Source: Rhizomys pruinosus
Lineage: Eukaryota; Chordata; Mammalia; Rodentia; Spalacidae
Assembly (NCBI GenBank): GCA_009823505.1
Contig: VZQC01006884.1
Span: 169,505-233,504, forward strand
Direction: 5' to 3'
DNA length: 64,000 nt
Shown here: one piece after another, positions 44,064 to 55,680 of the stretch
Layout: each line of letters begins with the position of its first letter
Position numbering within the stretch: the first letter of the stretch is position 1
Notes under the pieces: model-generated
The model's database searches: none
What the model saw: only the letters and a program-made list of their open reading frames with translations
What the model was told of the DNA's origin: nothing
Translations under genes and position numbers: made by a program

Positions 44064-44356
44064 GAGGATCCGAGATCTCCTGAGACCAGCTGAAGCACAG
44101 GAAGGTAGGAAGGAGCTGGGTGCTTCAGCAAGGCTGATTCTTGTTTGGCTTAATCTAGTTAATCCATTAATCCAGTTGTCTTTGGCTTAATTGGCTTTTG
44201 TGGCTGTTGGGGCAGAGTTATCCTCCCAGCTGTTATAAAAGGTAGTGTTGTGTGAGTCTTGAGATCCGAAATCTCCCAAAGAGCACCCCCCCAACCCCCG
44301 CCAACTGGGATTACTAAGGCATCTGAAGGAGGCAAGCAAAGCAAGCCTTCAACACA
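44064..44356 (+). promoter_or_regulatory. L1 copy C 5' UTR (presumed internal promoter)
   Basis: Lies between the target duplication and the first ORF1 ATG. It contains an L1-shared block (gacc..gctgaagcacag), a C-rich patch near 44287 and a ttataaaagg at about 44232. Promoter function is inferred from L1 biology only. Confidence 0.5.
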
Positions 44357-45525
44357 GTGAAGAGGCATTTGGGACTCACAATGGAATACAGGCAAGGAGA
44401 AGCCCATATGCCAGGAACACGAAGAAGAGACAACACCGGAAAGGGGCAGGATAATCCTGCACCAAGCTCAACCAACCTTATGGAAGATTTATACAGTGGG
44501 ATCCCCCTCGGGATGGCCGAGGACACAGATATCAGAAACATAATTGTGAACATACTTAAAGAACTACAATATTATAAAGAGCAAATCAAAGAACTAAGAA
44601 AAGAGAATGAAGAACTCAAGAATGACCTGGAGAGAGAATGACAAACTCCAGAAGGAAGTAGAAACGCAAAGATCCCATGCTGAAATAGATAAGGAAACCA
44701 ACCAGCAAAGCAAAGAGCTACAGGAAGAGATTGAGAAGCTCCAAAAAGGAGTAGAAATACTAAAGAAATCAGAAGAGGAAATGAAAAAGGAAATCAAACA
44801 CTCATCGAATCAAGAGGAAAGGAATGGAAAAAGCCTCAGAAGCAGAATGGAGGAAGCAGAACAAAGAATATCAGACCTGGAAGATAACACAGAACAACTG
44901 AAAACCTCAAGTAAAGATTATGAAAAATTTAAAAATACACAAAAGTGGAACAACCAGGAACTGTGGGACACAATGAAAAGATCAAACCTCTGCATCATAG
45001 GAATAGAGGAAGGAGAAGAATCCCAAGAGAATGGTATTGATCAGATCTTCAACAGAATAATAGATGAAAATTTCCCCAAACTAAAAAGAGACAAACCAAT
45101 ACAAATACAAGGACATAGAACTCCAAACAGATACGATCAGAAAAATTCTCCACAGCACATCATAGTTAAAATGCTAGACACCCAAAACAAAGAGAAAATC
45201 CTAAAGCCACAAGAGTAAAACAACAAGTGACCTATAAGGAGAAACCTACCAGAATTACAACTGACTTCTCAGTGCAAACTATGAAAGCAAAAAGAAGGTG
45301 GAGGAAAGCATTCCCAGTGATAAAGGATAATAGATGCCAACCCAGGTTACTATACCCAGGAAAAATGTCGATTATAGTTGAAGGAGAGAGAAAAACCATC
45401 CATGACATAAACAAATTGAAAGAATACATGTCCGGAAAACCAACCCTTCAGAGAATACTTGAAGCAATTCAAATGACAGAAGAAAGGAGCAACCATCCAC
45501 AGGCATCTAGAAAGAGAAATCAATA
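44357..45525 (+). pseudogene. L1 copy C ORF1, frameshifted
   Basis: The first ATG opens a 94-residue frame (44357-44641). A +1 shift near 44610-44640 leads to a 203-residue frame (44607-45218) holding the Lys/Glu-rich coiled coil, an RRM-like block (RSNLCIIGIEEGEE) and RTPNRYDQKN. A stop at 45216 separates the C-terminal domain (45227-45525; CQPRLLYPGKMSIIVEG). All three parts correspond to the usual L1 ORF1 domain order. Two breaks mean no intact ORF1 protein, which normally coats L1 RNA as a trimer. Confidence 0.9.
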
Positions 45526-45567
45526 AAAGCATAACTGCATAAGTATAATCCTAAACCCAAACTGCAA

Positions 45568-48500
45568 ATGGAGATTAAGGCAAAAGCAAGCAACGCAAAC
45601 CTATCAGTCATAATCTTAAATGTTAATGGACTAAATTCCCCAATCAAAAGACTTAGACTGGGAGATTGGATTGGGAAACAGAACACATCGATATGCTGTC
45701 TACAAGAAACATATCTTACCTTCAAGGACAGGCACCACCTTAAAGTGAAAGGATGGAAAAAATATTCCCAGCAAATGGCACCAAAAAGAAAGGAGGAGTT
45801 GCTATTTTAATATCAGACAAAATAGACTTCAAAGTAACAGAAATCAGCAGAGACAATGAAGGCCATTACATTTCTATCAAAGGAACAACTGACCATGAAG
45901 ATTTCACAATCATGAATATATATTCCCCAAACTCTGTTGCACCAAACTTTATAAAGACAACTCTCCAGGACCACAAGGCACAGATTAGCCCCAGTATACT
46001 CATAGTAGGGGATTTCAATACCCGACCGAGCCCTTTGGACAGGTCAACTGGACAAAGAATAAATAGAGAGACATCTGATCTGAATGATATGATACAACAA
46101 ATGGACCTCACAGATATCTACCAAATATTCCACCCTAATACCAGAGAATACACTTTCTACTCAGCACCCCATGGAACATTCTCCAAAATCGACCACATAC
46201 TGGGTCACAGAAGAAACCTCCACAAATACAAAAAGATTGAAATAATTTCATGCATTCTATCAGACCATAGTGCAATAAAGCTCAACATCAACACTAGGAT
46301 AAGCCCTACTACCTACAAGAACACATGGAGACTAAACAACACATTCTTGAATAATGAATGGGTCAAGGAAGAGATAAAGAAAGAAAGAAAAGCATTCCTG
46401 GAACTGAATGACAGTGACAATACAACACAAAAAAACCTACGGGATACCTTAAAAGCAGTCCTAAGGGAAGTTTATGGCCCTGGGTGCCTACATTAGAAAA
46501 ACAGAAAGAGCACAAGTGAATGATCTAACACTACAGCTAAAAGCACTTGAGAGGGAACAACAGATGAACCCTAAATGCAACAGACAGGAAGAAATAACAA
46601 AAATCAGAGCAGAAATAAATGAAATAGAAATGAAGAAAACAATACAAAAAAATCAATGAATCCAAAAGTTGGTTCTTTGAAAGAATAAACAAGATAGACT
46701 GACCTCTGATCCAGTTAGCCAAAAGAAATAAGGAACAACTCCAAATCAATACAATCCATGATGAAAAGGGAAATATCAGAACAGACAAGGAAAAGATCCA
46801 GAAAATCATATGGGAATACTTCAAAAACCTATACTGTACCAAGTTTGAAAACCTAGAAGAAATGGATGAATATTTGAAATCCTGGGAATCACCAAAGCTC
46901 AACCAAGAAGAGATCCACAGCTTAAACAGACCCATAATACACGAAGAAATTGAAGATGTAATAAGAAACCTCCTAACTAAGAAAAGCCCTAGCCCAGACG
47001 GTTTCACAACAGAATTCTATAAAACATTTCAAAAAGACCTACAACCATTATTACTGAAACTGTTTAGAAGGATACAATCAGAGGGAATTCTCCAAAATTC
47101 CTTCTATGAAGCCAGCATCACTCTATTACCAAAACGAGGCAAAGAAACAACTAAAAAGGAGAATTATAGACCCATCTCCCTCATGAACACAGATGCCAAA
47201 ATTCTAAACAGGATACTGGCAAGTCACATACAGACCCACATCAAGAAGATCATCCATCATGACCAAGTTGGATTCATACCAGAGATTCAGGGGTGGTTCA
47301 ACATATGAAATCAATAAACATCATCAAACACATAAATGGAATCAAAGACAAAAAGCACATCATCATCTCAATTGATGCTGAAAAAGCCTTTGACAAAATT
47401 CAGCATCCCTTCATGTTTAAAGTCCTAGAACGAATTGGATTGGAGGGATCATTCCTCAATATAATGAAAGCCATATACAGGAAACCCACAGCCAATATCA
47501 TCCTAAATTAGGAAATGACAGAAACATTCCCTTTAAAGGTAGGAACTCGGCAAGGCTGCGCCGTCACCACTCCTCTTTAATATAGTGCTTGAAACACTTG
47601 CTAGAGCCATCTCATATTTGACAAGGGGGCCAAGAAGACACAATGGAGCAAAGACAGCATCTTCAGCAAGTGTTGCTGGCAAAACTGGATCACCACTTGT
47701 AGAAGAATGAAATTAAACCACTACCTCTTGCCCTGTACAAAAGTCAACTCCAGATGGATCAAAGACCTCAACGTGAAACCCCAAAGTCTGAAAGCAATAG
47801 AAGAAAATGTTGGCAGCAGACTACTAGACATAGGCATAGGAAAAGACTTCCTGAATCTGACAGCAGCTGCACAAGAATTAAGGTCAACAATTGACGAATG
47901 TAATCTCATTAAACTCAAAAGCTTCTGTACATCAAAAGAAACAATCAAGGAAGTGAAGAGATATCCCACAGAGTGGGGGGAAACCTTCACTTCAGAAACA
48001 TCTGACAAAGCATTGATTTCCAGAATGTATAGACTACTCAAAAAACAAAGAAGAAAGAAAACAAATGACCCAGTCAATAGTGGAGCAAAGAGCTGAACAG
48101 AGACTTCACAAGTGAGGAATTAGAGATGGCCGAGAAACACCTTAAGAAGTGTTCAACATCACTAATCATTAAGGGAATGCAAATCAAAACCACTTTAAGA
48201 TATCATCTCACTCCAATAAGACTGGCTAGGATCAAGAAAACAAATGATACCAAGTGCTGGAGAGGTTGTGGGGAAAGGGATCCACTGCTGGTGGGAATGT
48301 CAACTGGTACAGCCACTATGGAAAGCAGCATGGAGAACCTTTGGAAGACTTGGAATGAACTTGCCACCTGACCCTGCCATACCACTCCTAAGCATGTACC
48401 CTCAAGACTCACCCTACTGCAGAGATGCATGCATGACCATGTTTATTTCAGCTCTCTTCATAATAGCAAGGAGCTGTAACCAACCCAAATGCCCCTCAAC

Positions 48501-48627
48501 TGACGAGTGGATAGAGAAAATGTGGTATATTTACACAATGGAGTTCTATGCAGACATCCTGAAATTGCTGGAGCTAGAAGACATCATGCTGAGTGAAGTA
48601 ACACAGTCCCAGAAAAACAAACGATGA
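45568..48627 (+). pseudogene. L1 copy C ORF2 (endonuclease-RT), broken and RT-deleted
   Basis: ORF2 normally encodes an APE-type endonuclease, a reverse transcriptase and a Cys-rich C-terminus. The endonuclease part is recognisable: LNVNGLNSP, the catalytic Glu in CLQETYLTFKDR, GDFNTRPSPLDR and SDHSAIKL. Frame breaks occur near 45770, 46485 and 46655. RT sequence follows ([34 protein letters not shown]), with a stop at 47509. At about 47612 the frame jumps from the ARAI motif to sequence far downstream, removing the FADD catalytic box. The C-terminal domain (47707-48627) is also split. Inactive. Confidence 0.9.
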
Positions 48628-48967
48628 ATGGTATCCCTCATCTGTGGATGCTCATGCCAATTACCTGGTTGTAAGTATTTCCTGTGCATGGCCCCTTGAG
48701 CTTTTGTCCAAAGCAGTTGCGAGTGATGTGTATTGGAAGCAACAACAACAACAACAACAACAACAGAAAGGACTGCATCAAAGAACTCACCGAAACAGTG
48801 AACTTCTGCTCAAAACAGTCAACTTCCATATGGAGAATATTGAGAAAGACTGAGGAAGATATTAGAAGCATGTTTGGCAGAATGCATGAGCTCTGGTGGT
48901 GTGGGGGGATAGGGTGAGGGACATGGGCCTAGATTTGATAAAAATATATGTAAAAATAAATTAAAAT
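48628..48967 (+). repeat. L1 copy C 3' UTR with CAA repeat
   Basis: Contains caacaacaacaacaac at about 48739-48765, then ggcagaatgcatgagctctg and a G-rich stretch. The latter two are the homologue of the R1 tail. It ends in an A-rich run at 48945-48967. Confidence 0.8.
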
Positions 48968-48979
48968 AATTATTGGAAA

Positions 48980-49439
48980 TATTTCCTAATAAATATGTTA
49001 AGCAAATTCACTGTTTTTTAGAGAAAAAAAAATTATTCAGAAACAGTGTGGATATATAGGAAGTTGTAGGATGCATGTACTTCTATGAACATGATGATGT
49101 CAAAGGATACCTGGTATCAGAATTCTCAGCTTGGCTCATTTATATCTGTTTCTGGGCTATATTATGTGTTGTAGAGAAGCAATGTGATATGGATGCAATA
49201 TGGTCACAGGCTGGCTCTTTCTGCTGTTCTTGAAGAATGGAACAGTTTATGACAGTTGGCTGAGAACTATTTTTGTTTTACTTAGAATAAATAAATATGT
49301 TCATATAAAACCACTGTGTACTTTGCATGTAAGTGATTTTGACACTTCTGAATTCTGAAATGGGGATTTGTCAGAGTTAATCAAGTACTTGCCCTTATTT
49401 TCTCTTATGAATAAATCTATGAATTTAATTATACTGTGT
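48980..49439. other. Unassigned stretch
   Basis: AT-rich. No feature supported. Confidence 0.35.
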
Positions 49440-49650
49440 TACATAAAGCCACTTTGATGCACGCATATAATGTACTCTAACATATTCCCCTCAGGCCTTG
49501 CTTCCCTCCGCTTCCTCACCCCTTCTATGCAGCCCCTGTGTTCCCTAGACAGTCCTCCTCTTCCTGGTGTGGCCACATCATCAGTCTAGGGGTTTTGGAT
49601 GCTCACCATTTCACCATTTCGGGCTTTGGTTTGTTTTTTTGGTCACTTAA
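49440..49650 (-). repeat. Possible L1 3'-UTR fragment
   Basis: actttgatgcacgcatataa and the C/T-rich sequence after it resemble a reversed L1 3' end. No clear tail. Confidence 0.35.
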
Positions 49651-49752
49651 ATGACTACAAGGTAGGGAAAAAAACCTCACACACTGCAGAGAGCAACAGG
49701 AAAACAGGCTTTATTGAAAGATAAAGGCTCACATCCACAGACTTAAAAAATC

Positions 49753-49753
49753 T

Positions 49754-49804
<51 letters not shown>
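49753..49804. repeat. GA microsatellite ending at a single N
   Basis: Perfect GA run of about 26 units, followed by one N at 49805. Confidence 0.95.
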
Positions 49805-49805
49805 N

Positions 49806-50249
49806 CCTGGAGACTGTGGATCCAAAGACCAGGAGAGCCAGAGGTTGAAGATTTTTAGTTTTAGTAGTTTCCTCCCCCCTTATTTTTAATTGGTCAGCTT
49901 AAACAAAGAAGAGAAGGCTATGTTTATGACTTTAAATGATGAGACGACCAGTTCTCATCTGAACTGGTTTAAACTAGTGGGATGGTAAGTAAACCCTTCT
50001 GGCTAGATGAGGAGCCCCCATACCTTTGTCTCATTCCAAGAAAAAAATAGAAATATCCCACCTTTATTATTCCTCAGTGACTTATCTGTTTATCAGGGAT
50101 TTAGTCTTTTAAACTACTTTAATGTCATCTCTACTTATATTATTTTTAAGTATCTCTATAAAACTAAAACCCATAAACAAGAAAAAAAATGCAATGTATC
50201 TTTTTCTGATACTGATTTAATTGCTTAATATGATTACCTCCAGTTGCTT
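49806..50249. other. Unassigned stretch
   Basis: No feature supported. Confidence 0.35.
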
Positions 50250-50385
50250 ATGGATGGCATGGTGGTGCACACCTTTAATCCCAGCCCTAGGGAGGTGGAG
50301 GCAGGGAAATCTCTGTCTACCTAAAAAATTCCATCAGGCCTCCAGGGAGGCTAGGATGCCAGAGAGAACCTTTCTCAAAAAATAT
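50250..50385 (+). repeat. B1 SINE, rearranged
   Basis: ggcatggtggtgcacacctt and taatcccagccctagggagg are B1. The right half is degraded but ends gagagaacctttctcaaaa. Confidence 0.7.
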
Positions 50386-50645
50386 TCAATATTACTAGCC
50401 ATCCAAAAAAAATCAGAGATAAACTACATTAAAGTTCTACCTTACCCCGGACAGAATGGCAGTCATCAAGAAAACAACAAATGCCAGGTTATGGAAAAAA
50501 GAGAACCATTATAAGCTGCTAGTGGGAGCACACTCCAGCCACCATGAAAACCAGAATGGAGCTTCCTTAAAAAATCCCAAATAAAATTACCATCTCCCAT
50601 ATGACCCAACTCTAAATGCTTTCTTTTAGTCATCCATGTTTGACA
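50386..50645 (+). repeat. Ancient L1 ORF2 C-terminal remnant
   Basis: aatggcagtcatcaagaaaa, acaaatgccaggttatgg and cataggacccaac-like blocks are in ORF2 3' order. Confidence 0.6.
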
Positions 50646-50698
50646 TATTGAATTTTATAAAAACTGGAACTTTATCACTTTAAGAATGAAGAATATAG

Positions 50699-50938
50699 GG
50701 CTGGAGAGATGGCCTAGTGGTTAATAGAGCTGACCGCTCTGACAGAGCACCCGGGTTCGATCCCCAGCACCCCCATGGTGGCCGAGAACCGTCTGTAACT
50801 CCAATTCCAGGAGAACTCCAGTTCCAGGGGAATCCGACACCCTCTTCTGACCTCCGCGGCATTGCACGACATGGGTGCACCAACTTTCATGCAGGCAGTT
50901 CATTCATACACATACAGAAATAAATAAAATCAATAAAA
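50699..50938 (+). repeat. B2 SINE, young
   Basis: gggctggagagatggcctag to the A-rich tail, with target duplication aagaatgaagaatat at about 50682 and 50939. Confidence 0.95.
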
Positions 50939-50994
50939 AGAATGAAGAATATCATAGAATATACCAAAGAAAATTACTTTGCATCTTAGTGTGT

Positions 50995-51335
50995 CTATAC
51001 AAGTTACTAGTTATTGCTGTGATAACATTTCATGAACAAAAGCATCTTATGGAATAAAGAGTTTATTTTGTCTTGATTTACAGAGGAAAAAAAATCACAA
51101 TAATGGGTAAGGCATTGCAGCAGAAGGCTTCAGAAGCAGGAAGTGAGAGACCATCTTCTGTTTAACTGTGAACACAAAGCAGAGAGAGCAAATTGGAAAT
51201 GGGTGAGACTATAAATCCTCAAACCCACACCCTTTCCTCCAGCAAGGCTGTACAGCACCAGCACCAGCAACAGGCAACCAAATGTTCAAATATCTGAGGG
51301 TATAAGTCACATTTCTTATTCAAACTACCCCAGAA
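50995..51335 (-). repeat. LTR-like (probably MaLR-related) repeat
   Basis: ttattgctgtgataacattt at one end, a central cagcagaaggcttcagaagc, and cacattcc-like/caaactacccca at the other recall a common rodent LTR-type repeat in reverse. Boundaries uncertain. Confidence 0.45.
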
Positions 51336-52139
51336 GGTGAGTGCCTCTCTTGCCTCTGAAGTGCTCATTATTCAGCTGGGTAATTGCTGATTCTGCCTTT
51401 CACTTGTCTCTGAGCATGAAAGAAATCTAGTCAAGCATATGTTCCATCCCAGTCATTCAACAACTGGGCAGAAGGTGAAGGGTATGTATAATGTATTCAA
51501 TTTCCACATTTCTCCATTTTCTTACTAATTATCAGATCACTATCCAGCATTTATGTCTCAATGTGGTTTTATATTCTGATTTCAAACATCATTTGAGAAA
51601 GCATAAAATAAGCACCAACTGAGGAAAGTACATAGTTAACAAAGATAGGCAATTAAAATTATTAAATGCTAGAGTTCATTTTAAATATAAAATTTACTTT
51701 AGTAGGTTTGTAAGTGACTATGAAGAGGCTAAACAGATTAATTACATGTTTTTGGTTATGGTTAGCTGTGTGTTATGTTATAAATTATTTGTGTATTAGT
51801 ATTAAGGGATTTGCAAAACTCTTAGGATGTAGACTAGCAATAAAAGTTGACATTTATTGGGGTTTATATTTATTGCTTCTTACATTCATAATGATCTAGT
51901 CCAATTTTAACAGATGAGGAGACTGAAGTTTGTTAATATGGATACATAGAACCATCCAGGACCCAAACTCATGCTGGCCTGACAGCAAAGCCTCTGCTCT
52001 GGAGCTGCTTCAGTGCATGCCTTAGTGACCTTTTACAAACATATGCCCAGACTTTCCCACACACCAGCAGAGAGGAACTTTCAGAATGCATGGACAATAA
52101 TTTCATTGATTTTTCTTTTTTTAAAAAAAAACTTTTTTT
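51336..52139. other. Unassigned stretch
   Basis: AT-rich. No feature supported except a T/A-rich end that may be the A tail of L1 copy B. Confidence 0.35.
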
Positions 52140-52408
52140 TTCAAATTCGCTTATTATTTTTTAAGGGATTCTACAATATAAGAGCACAGTTGTTTGCAGA
52201 TCACATTAACGTTGCCATACAATTAGGAAATTGGTGCTAGCATCCACAGATGAGGGATACCATTTGTCATTTGTTTTACGGGGACTGTGTTATCACTCAG
52301 CATGATATCTTCTAACTCCATCCATTTACCTGCAAAGTTCATGATGCCATCTTTCTTTACCACAGCATAGAACTCCATTGTGTACATGTACCACATTTTC
52401 TCTATCCA

Positions 52409-53296
52409 CTAATCAGTTGAGGGGCACTTGGATTGGTTCCAGCTCTTTGCTATTGTGAAGAGAGCTGTGATAAACATGGCTGTGCATGTATCCCTGAGGT
52501 AAGATGAGTCTTGTGGGTACACACCCATGAGTAGTATGGCTGGGTCAGGTGGCAAGTTCATTCCAAGTCTTTCAAGGGTTCTCCACACTGGTTTCCATAG
52601 TGGCTGTACGAGGTTACATTCCCACCAGCAGTGGGTGAGTGTTCCCCTTTTCTCACAACCTCTCCAGAATTTGGCATCATTTGTTTTCTTGATCCTAGCC
52701 AGTCTTATTGGAGTGAGGTGATATCTTAAAGTGGTTTTAATTTGCATTTCCTTAATTATTAGCAATGTTGAAAACTTTTAAAGATGTTTCTCAGCCATCT
52801 CTAATTCCTCACTTGTGAAGTCTCTGTTCATCCTTATGCTCCATCTTGTGACTGGGTCATTTATTTTCTTTGGTTTTTTATTTTATTTTATTTTATTTTT
52901 TGAGTAGTTTTTATATTCTGGAAATCAATGTTTTGTCAGATGTATCTGTGGTGAAGGTTTCTTCCCTTCTGTGGGTTTTCTCTTCACTTCCTTGATTGTT
53001 TCTTTTGATGTACAGAAGCTTTTGAGTTTAATGAGGTCCCATTTGTCAATTGTCGACCTTAATTCTTGCAAAGCTGCTGTCTGATTTAGGAAGTCTTTTC
53101 CTATGCATATTTCCTGTAGTTTGCTCCCAACTTTTTCTTCTATCACCTTCAGAGTTTTGGGTTTCACGTTGAGGTCTTTAATCCATCTGGAGTTTACTTT
53201 TGTACAGGGAAAGAGGTAGGGGATTAATTTCATTCTTCTACAAGTGGTGATCCAGTTTTGCCAACACCACTTGCTGAAGATGCTGTCTTTTCTCCA
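52409..53296 (-). pseudogene. L1 copy B ORF2 C-terminal part
   Basis: The minus-strand frames give the L1 C-terminal domain: KFWRGCEKRGTLTHCWWECN, part of the Cys-rich region, with its Cys and His visible, then a frame ending KSWNQSKCPSTD at 52409. The upstream frame (53233-52925) holds PCTKVNSRWIKDLNVKP. Several stops and shifts lie between them. Confidence 0.85.
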
Positions 53297-54148
53297 NNNN
53301 NNNNNNNNNNNNNNNNNNNNNNNNNNNNNNNNNNNNNNNNNNNNNNNNNNNNNNNNNNNNNNNNNNNNNNNNNNNNNNNNNNNNNNNNNNNNNNNNNNNN
53401 NNNNNNNNNNNNNNNNNNNNNNNNNNNNNNNNNNNNNNNNNNNNNNNNNNNNNNNNNNNNNNNNNNNNNNNNNNNNNNNNNNNNNNNNNNNNNNNNNNNN
53501 NNNNNNNNNNNNNNNNNNNNNNNNNNNNNNNNNNNNNNNNNNNNNNNNNNNNNNNNNNNNNNNNNNNNNNNNNNNNNNNNNNNNNNNNNNNNNNNNNNNN
53601 NNNNNNNNNNNNNNNNNNNNNNNNNNNNNNNNNNNNNNNNNNNNNNNNNNNNNNNNNNNNNNNNNNNNNNNNNNNNNNNNNNNNNNNNNNNNNNNNNNNN
53701 NNNNNNNNNNNNNNNNNNNNNNNNNNNNNNNNNNNNNNNNNNNNNNNNNNNNNNNNNNNNNNNNNNNNNNNNNNNNNNNNNNNNNNNNNNNNNNNNNNNN
53801 NNNNNNNNNNNNNNNNNNNNNNNNNNNNNNNNNNNNNNNNNNNNNNNNNNNNNNNNNNNNNNNNNNNNNNNNNNNNNNNNNNNNNNNNNNNNNNNNNNNN
53901 NNNNNNNNNNNNNNNNNNNNNNNNNNNNNNNNNNNNNNNNNNNNNNNNNNNNNNNNNNNNNNNNNNNNNNNNNNNNNNNNNNNNNNNNNNNNNNNNNNNN
54001 NNNNNNNNNNNNNNNNNNNNNNNNNNNNNNNNNNNNNNNNNNNNNNNNNNNNNNNNNNNNNNNNNNNNNNNNNNNNNNNNNNNNNNNNNNNNNNNNNNNN
54101 NNNNNNNNNNNNNNNNNNNNNNNNNNNNNNNNNNNNNNNNNNNNNNNN
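53297..54148. other. Assembly gap, 852 N
   Basis: Run of N inside L1 copy B ORF2. ORFs drawn across it are meaningless. Confidence 1.
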
Positions 54149-55426
54149 ACAAGAGTTTGGATAGAATGGACATTTTTACTATATTAATTTTCCCAATCCA
54201 TGAGCATGGGAGGTTTTTCCATCTTCTGATGTCTTCTTCAATTTCCTTCTTCAGGGGTTTAAAATTTTTGTTGTAGAGATCTTTGGTGTCTTTGGTTAGG
54301 TTTGTTCCTAGGTATTTTATTGTTTTTGAGATTATTGTGTGTGGGATGGTCTCCTTGAATTCTTTCTTTTGTTGCTTTTTGTTGGTGTAAAGAAAGGCTA
54401 CTGATATTTCTAGGTGAATTTTGTATCCCGCCACTTTACTGAAGTTCTTAACCATTTCTAAGAGTTTTCTGGTGGAGGTTTTAGCATCCCTTAAGTAAAC
54501 AATCACATCATCAGCAAAAAGGGATGGCTTGACTTCCTCTTTTCCAATTAGTACTCCTTTAATTTCCTTTTCTTGCCTTATTGCCCTAGCAAGTGTTTCA
54601 AGCACTATATTGAAGAGGAGTGGTGATAGGCAGCAGCCTTGCTGAGTTCCTACCTTTAAGGGAATGCTTCTGTCATTTTCCCATTTAGGATGATATTAGC
54701 TGTGGGTTTCCTGTATATGGCTTTGATTACATTGAGGAATAATCTCTCCAATCCAATTCCCTCTAGGACTTGAAGCATGAAAGGATACTGGATTTTGTCA
54801 AAGGCTTTTTCTACATCACTTGAGATGATCGTGTGGTTTTTGTCTTTCAGTCCATTTATATGCTTGATGATATTTATTGATTTTCATATGTTGAACCATC
54901 CCTGCATCTCTGGTATGAATCCAACTTGGTCATGATGGATGATCTTCTTGATGTTGGTCTGTATACTATTTGCAAGAATCCTGTTTAGAATTTTTGCATC
55001 TGTGTTCATTAATCAGATGGATCTATAGTTCTCTTTTTGGTTGTATCTTTGCATGGTTTTGGTAATAGAGTGATGCTGTCTCCATAGAAGGAATTTTGGA
55101 GAATTCCCTCTGTTTGTATCCTTCTAAATAGTTTGATTAATAATGGTTGTACATCTTTTTGAAATGTTTTATAGAATTATGCTGTGAAACCGTCTGGGCC
55201 TGGGTTTTTTTAGTTGGGTGGTTTCTTATTACATCTTCAATTTCTTCATGTATTATGGGTCTGTTTAAGCTGTCAATCTCTTCTTGGTTGAGCTTTGGTG
55301 ATTCCCAGGATTTCAGATATTCATCCATTTCTTCTAGGTTTTCAAACTTAATAGAGTTTAGGTTTTTGAAGTATTCCCATATGATTTTCTGGATCTTTTC
55401 ATTGTATGTTGTGATATTACACTTTT
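54149..55426 (-). pseudogene. L1 copy B ORF2 reverse transcriptase part
   Basis: On the minus strand, 54605-54149 reads as RT with the catalytic box [11 protein letters not shown] intact, followed by [10 protein letters not shown] and [14 protein letters not shown] up to the gap. 55328-54610 contains further RT sequence with frame breaks (for example after [18 protein letters not shown]). It shows what the RT deletion in copy C has lost. Confidence 0.88.
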
Positions 55427-55664
55427 TTATAAAAAATATTTATTTTTTATGTGTATGAATGTACTGTCTGCATGTAGGTTTGTGCACCCTTGTCGTGCAA
55501 CTCTGCGGAGGTCAGAAGAGGGCGTCGGATTCCCCTGGAACTGGAGTTCTCCTGGAATTGGAGTTACAGACGGTTCACAGCTGCCATGTGGGTGCTAGGG
55601 ATTGAACCCGGGTCCTCTGCAAGAGCAGTCGGTGCTCTTAACTGCTAGGCTATCTCTCTAGCCC
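55427..55664 (-). repeat. B2 SINE inside L1 copy B ORF2
   Basis: Reversed B2 with target duplication gtgatattacactttt at about 55410 and 55666. It splits the linker between endonuclease and RT. Confidence 0.95.
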
Positions 55665-55680
55665 CCGTGATATTACACTT

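Larger units (their letters stand above)
44064..48967 (+). mobile_element. L1 copy C, 5'-complete insertion with internal deletion
   Basis: The element is bracketed by aattattggaaa at 44052-44063 and 48968-48979, a 12-base target-site duplication, so both ends are original. It runs 5' UTR, ORF1, ORF2, 3' UTR and A-rich end in order. At about 4.9 kb it is shorter than a typical full L1 (6-7 kb), partly because the RT core is deleted near 47612. Its 5' start resembles that of copy B at about 58624. Confidence 0.92.

Noticed and set aside
44357..48627. Potentially active L1
   Set aside because: ORF1 and ORF2 contain several frame breaks and stops, and the RT catalytic box is deleted, so it cannot be autonomous.
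53238..54605. 455-residue ORF, longest in the window
   Set aside because: Most of it crosses the 852-N gap. Only the RT fragment at its start and a short L1 piece at its end are real.
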